Shown: piece after piece, positions 15,351-22,864 of the stretch | Position numbering within the stretch: position 1 is the stretch's first letter | How the letters are laid out: every line of letters begins with the position of its first letter | Assembly (NCBI GenBank): GCA_947503365.1 | Contig: CANNDT010000038.1 | Span: 1 to 38,287, forward strand | Source: CANNDT01 sp945876205 | Lineage (GTDB): Bacteria > Acidobacteriota > Vicinamibacteria > Vicinamibacterales > UBA2999 | Direction of reading: 5' to 3' | Length of the DNA: 38,287 nucleotides | Notes under the pieces: generated by a model | What the model was told of the DNA's origin: nothing | The model's database searches: none | Seen by the model: only the letters and a program-made list of their open reading frames with translations | Translations under genes and position numbers: made by a program

Positions 15351-17201
15351 TTAGTTCTGGCGCGGCGGGAGCGGCTGGGTAGGCGTGGTCGGCTGGGGTG
15401 GCGTAATGGGTTGGGCCTGATCCGGCCGATCGGCGGGCGGAGCGCCCTGTTGCTCGAAAGGTTGCGGCTGAGAAGGGGCCTGAACGGGGGGGCCGGGCGG
15501 GGGAGTCGGCTCAGTAATGATGGGCAGCTCGAGGATCGGCGCTTCGCCGGCGCGGCCAACCCGGAACGGCCGGAGGTCGTTTTCGTTGAGGTCGAGCACC
15601 CGGACGATTCGGGGCGTCAGCGTCAGGACGATATCGGTTTCCTGCGTCTCCTTCCGGGTGTGGGCGAACAGCTTGCCAATCACCGGAAGGTCGCTCAGGC
15701 CGGGAATGCCCTCGAGCACCTGGCGCTCGTCGTCGCGAATGAGTCCCGCCAGCAGGTTGGTCTCGCCGTCGCGCAGCCGGATGACGGTGCTGATGGTGCG
15801 GTTGCCGAACGTCGGCAGCCCGCCGAAGCCCGTGCCAGAGATGCTGCTGACTTCGATCTTCAGGGCCAGCGACACCTCGTCGTCGTGATGGGTGCGCGGG
15901 GTGATGTCGATGTTGACGCCGATGTTCTCGTAGTTGAACGACGTAATCGGCTGCTGCGAGACCCCGCCGGTCGCGATCGGGGAGAACGTCGTCACCGGGA
16001 CGGGCACCCGCTCGCCGAAGCGTGCCTGCGCAGGGATGCCTTCCGACGTGCGCAGTTGCGGATTGGCCAGCGTGCGGGTGTGGTTATCGCTCTTCAACAA
16101 CCGGTAGAACAGGCCGGGCAGGTTCGTGAGGTAGATGTCGGACTCGGTGAGGTTCCGCAAGTTGCGCAGCGTGAAGTTTTCGCGGTTGATGTCGGCGGCG
16201 CCGTTGACGCCAGGTGACCCAGGCGACGCGAATTGCAGGCCGTATTCCTGGAGCCGCATGCGGTCCACTTCCAGGAGCTCGACGTCGATCACCACTTCGG
16301 GCCGCGCCTTGTCGATTGCGGCAATCAGCTTACCCGCCGCCGCAACGCGCTCAGGCGTGTCCTTGATCGACAGCGCGTTGGTCGCCGTCACAGGTGCCAG
16401 GCGGCGGTTGTCGATGACGATGCGCAGGAGGTCCATCGTCTCCTTGAGATCCGCGTTGCTCAGGTAGAACGTCTGGACGACCTCTTCCTCGTACTCCCGC
16501 TGCTTGGCGGGCGTGTCGGGGATGACGGTGATGGTGCGCTGGCCGCTGACGCGGTAGAAGTTCTTCGACGCCATCGACAGCGTGCCGAGCGCATTCTCGA
16601 GCGTCGCGTTGCGGAGGTCGATGGTGATCGGCTGGTCGCGGAACTGCGGATCGAACACGATGTTCATGTTCGCAAAGCGCGCGATGGCGGTGTAGATGTC
16701 GCGGGCGCTGGCGTCGCGGAAGGTGAGGGCCGCCGGCAGCTTTACGTCGGCCGGGAGGTCGGTGCCGGGCGGGGGCAGGTGCTGCGAACGCTCGATGAGC
16801 GTCTCGAGCTGCGTCTTGCCCTCGCGCGCGACGGCGATCTTCGTCCTCAACTGCGTGCGAACGGAGGTCAGGAGCTCCTGGACGTTCTGGTCGGCGGGAT
16901 TGAGCTCCGACGCTATCTGCAACTCGACGAGCGCTTCGTCGAGCCGGCCCGCGGTGTTGAGCTGCCGTCCCCGGGAGTAGTGGGCTTCGGCGGCGCGGGT
17001 CCTGGCGCGCTCCAGGCCCTGGCGGGCCGAGCGGTTGTCGGGATTCTTTTGTACGGCCTTGGTGTATTCGGCGACGGCCAGGTCATAGTCCTGGGCGAAT
17101 TCGGCGCGCTCGCCAGACCGCAATGCGGCGGTGGTCGCGCAACCTGCTGCCAGGACCGTGAGCAGGACGACGAGGGAAAGTTGCTTAATTACGTGTGCCA
17201 T
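15351..17201 (-). CDS. TPR-secretin lipoprotein (GspD/PilQ-like outer-membrane channel)
   Basis: A 616-residue lipoprotein. The signal is MAHVIKQLSLVVLLTVLAAG with Cys21 in an LAAGC lipobox. Residues about 25-125 are TPR-like helices (AEYTKAVQKNPDNRSARQGL, LVELQIASELNPADQN). Secretin N-domains follow (LTFRDASARDIYTAIARFANMNIVFDP; TFYLSNADLKETMDLLRIVIDNRRLA), then the secretin core (TRTLANPQLRTSEGIPAQ, GVNIDITPRTH, ETNLLAGLIRDDERQ, DIVLTLTPRIVR), and a Pro/Gln-rich tail of about 70 residues. It should form a multimeric outer-membrane pore, but no other type II secretion genes are nearby, and a separate pilQ exists at 29778. The ATG at 17201 overlaps the lolA-like gene by 17 bp; the lipobox fixes this start. 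Confidence 0.88.
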   Translation of the reverse strand: MAHVIKQLSLVVLLTVLAAGCATTAALRSGERAEFAQDYDLAVAEYTKAVQKNPDNRSARQGLERARTRAAEAHYSRGRQLNTAGRLDEALVELQIASELNPADQNVQELLTSVRTQLRTKIAVAREGKTQLETLIERSQHLPPPGTDLPADVKLPAALTFRDASARDIYTAIARFANMNIVFDPQFRDQPITIDLRNATLENALGTLSMASKNFYRVSGQRTITVIPDTPAKQREYEEEVVQTFYLSNADLKETMDLLRIVIDNRRLAPVTATNALSIKDTPERVAAAGKLIAAIDKARPEVVIDVELLEVDRMRLQEYGLQFASPGSPGVNGAADINRENFTLRNLRNLTESDIYLTNLPGLFYRLLKSDNHTRTLANPQLRTSEGIPAQARFGERVPVPVTTFSPIATGGVSQQPITSFNYENIGVNIDITPRTHHDDEVSLALKIEVSSISGTGFGGLPTFGNRTISTVIRLRDGETNLLAGLIRDDERQVLEGIPGLSDLPVIGKLFAHTRKETQETDIVLTLTPRIVRVLDLNENDLRPFRVGRAGEAPILELPIITEPTPPPGPPVQAPSQPQPFEQQGAPPADRPDQAQPITPPQPTTPTQPLPPRQN

Positions 17202-17844
17202 CAGTGATGATGTCGACGCCGCGCGGAATGCGGAACGCAAAGTCCTTATCGGATAGACCACGGTTTTCCTTCATGTTGGTGAAGGTGAGAGTCGAATCTC
17301 CGCCCTGGCGGTCGCGCGTGGTCAGTGCACGAATCTGCAATGTGGTGGGGTCGACTGCCACGACCAGGTATTCGTAATCCGGTTCGTCGCGCCGGGGGGT
17401 CAGCCTGAGGGCAAGGGCGCCCGGCACCGAGGAGTCGGCGGCAGCGGCCGTGAAGTCGCGTGAGATGTCGCCCTTGCCGGCGAGAAAGAGCGCGGGCGTC
17501 GCCGCCTGGTCGGCCGGCGGTACGTCGCTGACGATGACCTGCTTATCCTGCGGAAGGTAGGAGTAGACCTTCTTGCCGTCCGAGACGAACTCCTTCTTCT
17601 CGGGGCTCGTGTAGACCCATCGCATCATCCCGGGCTTCTTGACGGCCACCGTCCCGCTCTCGGTCGACTGGGTGCGGAGCACGCCGCCGCGATAGCTGTG
17701 GGTGAAGCTGGCCGAGAAGTCGCGCACGTTCTGATAGCGCGCCTGAAGTGACTTGGCGAGGGCATCGGGCGCTGGCTTCGTTTGGGCCGACGGGGCAGCG
17801 GCCAGGGCCCCGGTCGCCAGCATGACAGTAAGGAGGCGGGTCAT
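17185..17844 (-). CDS. LolA-like outer-membrane lipoprotein carrier
   Basis: A 219-residue periplasmic protein. Signal peptide MTRLLTVMLATGALAAAPSAQ, followed by a LolA/LppX-type half-barrel: LQARYQNVRDFSASFTHSYR, SGTVAVKKPGMMRWVYTSPEKKEFVSDGKKVYSYLPQDKQV, and the C-terminal ENRGLSDKDFAFRIPRGVDII typical of LolA. LolA shuttles lipoproteins from LolCDE to the outer membrane. Its coupling to a lipoprotein secretin (17-bp overlap) suggests it helps deliver that protein, which is an inference. The ATG at 17844 is chosen because it gives a proper signal peptide; the longer frame starting at 17967 has no signal-like N-terminus. No Shine-Dalgarno is evident, but a perfect palindrome lies 4 nt upstream. 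Confidence 0.82.
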   Translation of the reverse strand: MTRLLTVMLATGALAAAPSAQTKPAPDALAKSLQARYQNVRDFSASFTHSYRGGVLRTQSTESGTVAVKKPGMMRWVYTSPEKKEFVSDGKKVYSYLPQDKQVIVSDVPPADQAATPALFLAGKGDISRDFTAAAADSSVPGALALRLTPRRDEPDYEYLVVAVDPTTLQIRALTTRDRQGGDSTLTFTNMKENRGLSDKDFAFRIPRGVDIITDGTRN

Positions 17845-17848
17845 TACG

Positions 17849-17864
17849 GTAGGGATTACCCTAC
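17849..17864. promoter_or_regulatory. Perfect palindrome GTAGGG-ATTA-CCCTAC before lolA-like gene
   Basis: Six-base arms around ATTA, ending 4 nt before the ATG at 17844. The position would suit a repressor operator or a translation-blocking hairpin. There is only one copy in the window, so its role is unproven. Confidence 0.35.
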
Positions 17865-17967
17865 AAGCTTCGAGCCAACGCGAAAAAACCGCTGTATTGG
17901 CGACTTTACGCGTAAACCTGTCTGCGGCTGTGGTGGCAGGGACACAATGTTCTGCCAATCGATACAC

Positions 17968-19254
17968 CTAAGCGAGGCCCCGCTTGCGCGAGAAGAACGC
18001 GCGCACCTCGGTCGCGTCGCGCGTGTTCAGCACATGTCGCGGCTCGATCCAGCCGCGGCGCGCGGTGCCGACGCCAAACCGCATCTGGCGGCCAAGCCCA
18101 TCAACGCGGTGACAGTCGCTGTCCACGACGATGGTGACGCCAGCCTGCGCCGCGCGCCGTGCGAGCGCGCCGTCCATGTCGAGGTGCCCGGGGGCTCCGT
18201 CGATTTCCATCGCCGTGCCCGTCAGCGCGGCGGCGGCGAAGAGTTGGTCGAAGTCCACGGCGTAACCATGAGACTGCGCGGGAGAACGGTTCGCCGGATG
18301 CGTGATGATGTTCACGAGCGGATGACGGATCGCGCGAAGATACCGCTCGGTCAGCTCCGAATCGCGTTGACCCGCGGGGTCGTGGAGCGATGCCAGCACG
18401 AGATCGAATCCGGCCAGCAACTGGTCGTCAAAGTCGAGACTGCCGTCCGGCATGATGTCGACTTCCACTCCGTGCAGGATCTCGATTCCGTGCACGCGCG
18501 TCCGCAGTGCCTCGATCTCCTCGCGCTGGCGCGGCACGTCCTCCGGCGATAGCTTGCGCGACGACCAGGCGTGCTCCGAATGGTCGGTGATCGCGACGTA
18601 CTCGTATCCGATCTGCTTTGCCGCGCTCACCATGTCGGCGATCGAATTGCGTCCGTCGCTCCACGTGCTGTGCATGTGGAGGTCGCCGCGGATATGGAGC
18701 TCGGTCAAGAGGGGAGGGATCTCCCCGCGTTCAGCCGCAGTGATCTCGCCGTTCCCTTCGCGAAGCTCCGGCGGGATCAGGGGCAGGCCGAGGCGCTCGT
18801 AGAGCTCTTCCTCGCGCGCGCACGCCACGGGATCGCCGGCCGGGCTCAGCAGACGCCCGTCCACAAGCTGGACGCCCATCTGCAGCGCGCGCGCCTGCAG
18901 TTCGCGGACGTGCGCCTGAGCGCCCGTGTGCCAGACCAGCGCCGCGCCGGCGTCTTCAGGTGGCGTGACGTGTAACGTGATCGCGCCGCGGGAGGTCGAG
19001 ATCGTGACGCTGCACGACGTCTGCGCGGAGACGTCGGCGACGATCGGCAATCGGCCGAACCCGCGAAGTACCTGCTTGTGACGCGACTGAGGCACCAGGG
19101 CGAGCAGCGTGACGTCGCCCACGTCGGGTGCAAAACGTCTCAGACTGCCGACCGGCACGATGGCCTCAGCGGCGATACCCGCCCGTCTGGCTTCGCGGAT
19201 GGCGGAGGAGGCGAGCATATGCGCTCGCCCAAGAGGGATGCGTGAAGTAATCAA
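17968..19254 (-). CDS. PolX-related protein: decayed polymerase domain plus PHP phosphoesterase
   Basis: A 428-residue protein that aligns with the middle and C-terminal parts of bacterial PolX but lacks the helix-hairpin-helix N-terminus. Residues about 4-165 resemble the palm and finger region (RIPLGRAH, PVGSLRRF, VWHTGAQAHVRELQARA, GLPLIPPELREGNGEI). However, the GDxD aspartate pair reads DVT (D47, T49), and the third aspartate (usually VDLRV) reads ITLHV (T93). Polymerase activity is therefore unlikely. The PHP domain (about 188-428) keeps HMHSTWSDG (193-201), AITDHS, GVEVDI, ASLHD, ITHP and VDSDCHR, so phosphoesterase or nuclease activity may remain. The start is TTG at 19254, which lies in a hairpin; ATG at 19218 is an alternative. 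Confidence 0.8.
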   Translation of the reverse strand: MITSRIPLGRAHMLASSAIREARRAGIAAEAIVPVGSLRRFAPDVGDVTLLALVPQSRHKQVLRGFGRLPIVADVSAQTSCSVTISTSRGAITLHVTPPEDAGAALVWHTGAQAHVRELQARALQMGVQLVDGRLLSPAGDPVACAREEELYERLGLPLIPPELREGNGEITAAERGEIPPLLTELHIRGDLHMHSTWSDGRNSIADMVSAAKQIGYEYVAITDHSEHAWSSRKLSPEDVPRQREEIEALRTRVHGIEILHGVEVDIMPDGSLDFDDQLLAGFDLVLASLHDPAGQRDSELTERYLRAIRHPLVNIITHPANRSPAQSHGYAVDFDQLFAAAALTGTAMEIDGAPGHLDMDGALARRAAQAGVTIVVDSDCHRVDGLGRQMRFGVGTARRGWIEPRHVLNTRDATEVRAFFSRKRGLA

Positions 19255-19287
19255 TGCACAAGGCCCAACGCGAGGCCTTGTGCATTG
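19252..19287 (-). terminator. 14-bp hairpin between GlsB-like gene and PolX-like gene
   Basis: Arms 19252-19265 and 19274-19287 are exact complements around an 8-nt loop. It lies 24 bp past the stop of the upstream GlsB-like gene and covers the TTG start of the PolX-like frame. It is either a terminator or attenuator for the upstream gene or a structure masking the start. There is no strong T-run after it. Confidence 0.6.
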
Positions 19288-19310
19288 TGCCTTGTTTGCG
19301 AATGACCGGT

Positions 19311-19574
19311 CTACGGGCGCGCGAGGCGGCGCCGCCCGACCATCATTCGGTACAGCGCGAGCAGTACCACGGCCCCAATAAAGGAACCGATGAAGCCCGC
19401 CGGTTCACCTTCCCCGTAGAGCCCCATGGTGCGGCCGAGAAAGCCGCCGGCCACCGCGCCGGCGATACCCAGCAGCATCGTCACGATCATTCCACCCCCA
19501 TCACGGCCGGGCATGACGAGCTTAGCCAGCGCGCCGACAACCAAACCGAACAGGATCCATCCGAAAATACCCAT
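19311..19574 (-). CDS. GlsB/YeaQ/YmgE family small membrane protein
   Basis: An 87-residue inner-membrane protein of the transglycosylase-associated (GlsB/YeaQ/YmgE) family, which is linked to stress responses in several bacteria but whose biochemical role is unclear. Three hydrophobic segments are visible: GIFGWILFGLVVGALAKLVM, MIVTMLLGIAGAVAGGFLG and GFIGSFIGAVVLLALYRMMV, with the family's conserved PGRDGGG loop after the first. The C-terminus is basic (GRRRLARP). The ATG at 19574 follows GGAGGG at good spacing, which rules out the longer upstream frame. A hairpin at 19252-19287 follows it. Confidence 0.9.
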   Translation of the reverse strand: MGIFGWILFGLVVGALAKLVMPGRDGGGMIVTMLLGIAGAVAGGFLGRTMGLYGEGEPAGFIGSFIGAVVLLALYRMMVGRRRLARP

Positions 19575-19627
19575 CTGTTCCCTCCAAGAAACAACAGTCC
19601 TGCACGGGACCGATGCAAGCGGAGTGA

Positions 19628-21490
19628 CTAATTTTGCGAAACAGGTGCGACCGGGCCAGCAAGCGGAACGGTGACCACCTCGGCAGGTGGCCACTTCGCC
19701 CAGTCAATGGCACTTCGACGGCCCTGGACAGAGACGCTGAGGATGGGAACTGATGTGTTGAAGCAGGTTTGGATCACGTCGGCCGCCGGCTGCCACTGCG
19801 TTGAGCCGGCCATCGCACGCGTCACCGTATCGGCGGCGGCGCGGCTGATCCGGCACTCCTCATTCGTGCCGTCGGGATGTTCGGCGATCGCCCAGTACGA
19901 CAAGCCCGCCTTCGACGCGTACTCCGCCTCGCTCGCGTAGGTCGTCGAGTACATGTCGTAGGTCGAGAGCAGGGGAGTCACTTCGAGCCGGAACGCAGAG
20001 ACGATGAGCTGCAGGACGAAGAGCGCCATGACGGCCATCGCCTGACGCGGCACCGCACGGCGCGCCAGCACACGGGGCGATGCCGACTCGGCCGCGCGGG
20101 CGGGCCGAATCAGGTGCCAGGGCAGAAACGACAGCAACAGCAACCACCATCCCGGCCACCGCAGCCCCTGAAGCACGACGAATCCGCCGATGATGCTCAT
20201 CGCCGCCACGCCCGCCGCGAGCCGATAGCGATAGGCGCGCGAGAGCACGCCGAAGATCACGACGCTTTCAATCGCGATGGCGGCAAACGAGAGAAACACC
20301 GAGAGCCACGGGTATTGGCCGACATGAAGTCCCCAGTCGACCATCGCCTGCCTCGAGTCCGACAGGAAGTGGTACTTCACGGTGCCGTTGAGGATCCATC
20401 CGAGCCCGCCTTCGCGAAGCTTGGCGATCGCGGCGGCGGCAAAGACGACGCCGAGAATCAGTCCCGGTACCCAGACGGTATAGCCGTACTCCTGCGGCGT
20501 CCCTCGCGGCTTCGGGTGATGACGATGGCGCCATGCGTCGACGCTCCATGCATCGCCCCACCTGGACCACTGCAGAAAGCACAGCGCGAGGAGGAATGAG
20601 CTGATCGTGTGGTACGTCACGTGGGTGGTGTAGAGCAGTCCCCAGGCGAACGTTCCGATCGTGACCATGGCAAACGCGATGCGCGGGATCGCGCCGGCGA
20701 TGAACAACACGCCCCAGAACAGCAGCCATGGCCGGATGGCTGCGCCCAGCCACGGAGCGCTGACGAATATCTGCAGCGTGCGCTGGTGAAGAGGGGAGAG
20801 GACGTTCTGCGGATTTGCGGCCCACTCGCCCAGTACCGGCTTGCCAAGCACCATGAGCAGGAGCGCCGTACCAAACACGATTCGAAAGACCGCGACCGAC
20901 TCCGCCGACGCCGGCGGGATGCGGCTCCCGGCCCATGCGATCAGTCGCTGCCAGCGATGACGAAGCGTCGCGATGGGGTCGAGAACGGCGGCCGCAATCG
21001 CTCCTCTCGGCGCCTCGAGAAACGCCGGCGGGACGACGAGCTCCACGAGCGCCACGCCGATCGCGAACATGCCGCCGAGCACGAAGAGGACGCTCAGGAC
21101 GTTCAATCCGACGGGAATCCAGGGCGCGCTCGTCTCGTACGGAAACCGCGGCGTGAACAGGCCGGGCCGAAACTTGATTCTGTTGATGTTGTGCGTGTCT
21201 TCGACGGCGGGGTCGTTGACGAGCGAGGTCACGTTTGCCCGCGACAGATCGGTGAGCGCGTATCCCCAGGTACGGCCTTCCCTGAATTCCGGCCGGCGCA
21301 GACTGTATGTCCGCTCTTCCTGTGCCCGGGTGGCGTCGTCTACGCCGGGTGCCCAGCGGATATGAATGTAGGCCGGACGCTCACCGAACGTGATGACGCG
21401 CGTGGTGTATGTGACGGCCGCCATCGCCGATAACGCCACGCCGGCAATGACCAGGCGGCGCACGACGGGCCGTGATTCAGGTTCACGCAT
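19628..21490 (-). CDS. HTTM-domain polytopic membrane protein with extra N-terminal domain
   Basis: A 620-residue integral membrane protein. One membrane segment near residues 11-35 (VVRRLVIAGVALSAMAAVTY) is followed by an extracytoplasmic stretch of about 100 residues (YIHIRWAPGVDDATRAQEER, then DTHNINRIKFRPGLFTPRFP), a second segment, and an HTTM region (horizontally transferred transmembrane domain, related to vitamin K-dependent gamma-carboxylase) with AVFRIVFGTALLLMVL, TTHVTYHTISSFLLALCFLQWS and several further segments. A soluble C-terminal tail of about 120 residues has two cysteines. The enzymatic role of bacterial HTTM proteins is mostly unknown. The ATG at 21490 is chosen; the longer frame reads through tRNA-Ala and is not real. 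Confidence 0.78.
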   Translation of the reverse strand: MREPESRPVVRRLVIAGVALSAMAAVTYTTRVITFGERPAYIHIRWAPGVDDATRAQEERTYSLRRPEFREGRTWGYALTDLSRANVTSLVNDPAVEDTHNINRIKFRPGLFTPRFPYETSAPWIPVGLNVLSVLFVLGGMFAIGVALVELVVPPAFLEAPRGAIAAAVLDPIATLRHRWQRLIAWAGSRIPPASAESVAVFRIVFGTALLLMVLGKPVLGEWAANPQNVLSPLHQRTLQIFVSAPWLGAAIRPWLLFWGVLFIAGAIPRIAFAMVTIGTFAWGLLYTTHVTYHTISSFLLALCFLQWSRWGDAWSVDAWRHRHHPKPRGTPQEYGYTVWVPGLILGVVFAAAAIAKLREGGLGWILNGTVKYHFLSDSRQAMVDWGLHVGQYPWLSVFLSFAAIAIESVVIFGVLSRAYRYRLAAGVAAMSIIGGFVVLQGLRWPGWWLLLLSFLPWHLIRPARAAESASPRVLARRAVPRQAMAVMALFVLQLIVSAFRLEVTPLLSTYDMYSTTYASEAEYASKAGLSYWAIAEHPDGTNEECRISRAAADTVTRAMAGSTQWQPAADVIQTCFNTSVPILSVSVQGRRSAIDWAKWPPAEVVTVPLAGPVAPVSQN

Positions 21491-21528
21491 GTGGGAATGC
21501 GTATTCTCGCCTGAATTGAGGGGGAAGT

Positions 21529-21604
21529 TGGTGGACGGCAGGGGGATCGAACCCCTGACCTCTGCATTGCGAACGCAGCGCTCTCCCAGCTGAGCTAGCC
21601 GCCC
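21529..21604 (-). tRNA. tRNA-Ala (anticodon CGC)
   Basis: A 76-nt cloverleaf with genomically encoded CCA. The acceptor stem GGGCGGC pairs with GCCGTCC, with one G:U. D-arm GCTCAGCTGGGAGAGC; anticodon stem CTGCG/TGCAG with loop TTCGCAA, giving CGC, which reads GCG alanine codons; T-arm AGGGGTTCGATCCCCCT; discriminator A. It lies directly upstream of the HTTM gene and divergent from pfkA. Confidence 0.97.
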
Positions 21605-21702
21605 GGGACCTGATTGGTTGTGAATCCCGCCGGAGGGCCCACACAAAAGTGTCTCCCATCACACGCGAACATAGAGTGTAACATGAGGCCTCCCACTTAC
21701 TT

Positions 21703-22785
21703 ATGTCCACGCTAAAACAGATCGGCGTTCTCACGGGCGGCGGCGACGCCCCTGGTCTCAACGCCGTCATTCGCGCTGTCGTCAAATCCGCCCACAATTC
21801 CGGCGTCAAGGTCATGGGCCTCGAAGACAGCTTCGACGGCCTGATCTATCCCGAGAAATCACGGGAGCTGACGCCCCGCGATGTCACCGGGATCCTGCGG
21901 TTTGGCGGCACGATTCTCGGCACCGTCAATCGCGGCGATCCGTTCCACGAGCCGATCGTGACCCCAGACGGCACGTTCATCTACGCCGACCGCGTGATGC
22001 AGATGTTCGAGAAGATGGGGCTCGATGCGCTGGTCTGCATCGGCGGAGACGGGACGCTCGCCATCGCCCACGAGTTCTACAAGCGGGGCATTCCGCTGGT
22101 CGGCGTCCCGAAGACGATCGACAACGACATCTACGGGACGACCAGCTGTTTCGGCTTCGACACGGCGGTGAGCTTCGCCACCGATGCCATCGATCGGCTG
22201 CACACCACCGCCGAAGCGCACCGCCGGATCATCGTCGTCGAAGTCATGGGGCGATACGCAGGGTGGATCGCGCTGCACGCCGGCGTGGCGGGCGGTGCCG
22301 ACGTCATCCTGATTCCGGAAATTCCCTACGACCTGGATAAGGTCGCGCAGTGTATCAAGGACCGCGACGAGTGGGGCGCTCGCTTCAGCATCGTGGTGGT
22401 GGCGGAAGGGGCGCGGCCCAAGGGCGGCAACATGTCGGTGCTCGAGGCGGCCCACGATGGGCAGGCCGAACGGCTGGGCGGCGCGGCGATGCTCTGCGCG
22501 CAGGAGCTCGAACCACGCACCGGCAAGCAGACGCGGTACGTGGTGCTCGGCCACCTGCAGCGCGGCGGCGCGCCGACCGCCTTCGATCGCACGCTGGCAA
22601 CACGGTTCGGGGGGAAAGCCGTCGAATTGTGCCTCAAGGGCCAGTTCGGAAAGATGGTCGCCAACCACCCGCCTGACATCGTGCCGATTCCGCTCGGCGA
22701 GGTGGTGGGCCGTATCAAGACGGTGCCGCTCGACTCCGACCTGGTGCATACGGCACGGGCGCTCGGCGTCTCGTTCGGGGATTAG
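21703..22785 (+). CDS. pfkA: 6-phosphofructokinase
   Basis: A 360-residue PfkA-family enzyme that phosphorylates fructose 6-phosphate in glycolysis. Marks: IGVLTGGGDAPGLNAVIRAV (residues 7-26), LGTVNRGDPF, CIGGDGTLAIAHEF (112-125), VPKTIDNDIYGT (135-146) and VEVMGRYAGWIAL. The residue that separates ATP- from PPi-users (E. coli 104) is Gly117, as in ATP-PFK, while the second site (E. coli Gly124) is Lys137, as in PPi-PFK and in some ATP-PFKs such as actinobacterial ones. ATP is the more likely donor. It is transcribed alone, divergent from tRNA-Ala; no Shine-Dalgarno sequence is evident before the ATG. Confidence 0.92.
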   Translation: MSTLKQIGVLTGGGDAPGLNAVIRAVVKSAHNSGVKVMGLEDSFDGLIYPEKSRELTPRDVTGILRFGGTILGTVNRGDPFHEPIVTPDGTFIYADRVMQMFEKMGLDALVCIGGDGTLAIAHEFYKRGIPLVGVPKTIDNDIYGTTSCFGFDTAVSFATDAIDRLHTTAEAHRRIIVVEVMGRYAGWIALHAGVAGGADVILIPEIPYDLDKVAQCIKDRDEWGARFSIVVVAEGARPKGGNMSVLEAAHDGQAERLGGAAMLCAQELEPRTGKQTRYVVLGHLQRGGAPTAFDRTLATRFGGKAVELCLKGQFGKMVANHPPDIVPIPLGEVVGRIKTVPLDSDLVHTARALGVSFGD

Positions 22786-22790
22786 ATATC

Positions 22791-22864
22791 ACCGCGCGCC
22801 CTAAAGGGCACGCGCTACACCTGATTCATCTGCTGCCGTAGAGCGCCCCCTTCAGGGTGCGCGG
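22791..22864. repeat. REPIN-like element between pfkA and frr
   Basis: The left hairpin has a GCGCCCTAAAGGGCACGC core (about 22796-22813); the right has a CCCTTCAGGG core with GCGC flanks (about 22851-22864). Inner flanks GCGCTAC and GTAGAGCGC face each other. The right half closely matches 8841-8872 near murA. It separates the convergent pfkA and frr genes and touches the frr stop. Confidence 0.8.

Noticed and set aside
14373..16217. 614-residue plus-strand frame across amidohydrolase copy 3 and the secretin gene
   Set aside because: It crosses two genuine minus-strand genes and their spacer, with antisense-type composition and no domain.
17930..17960. Sigma-54 site upstream of the lolA-like gene (TTGGCA then TTGTG on the minus strand)
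   Set aside because: The GG and GC elements are not 10 nt apart, so the invariant spacing fails.
21491..21646. N-terminal extension of the HTTM protein
   Set aside because: The frame runs through the antisense-free sequence of tRNA-Ala, giving the familiar RLAQLGERCV tRNA-translation artefact.
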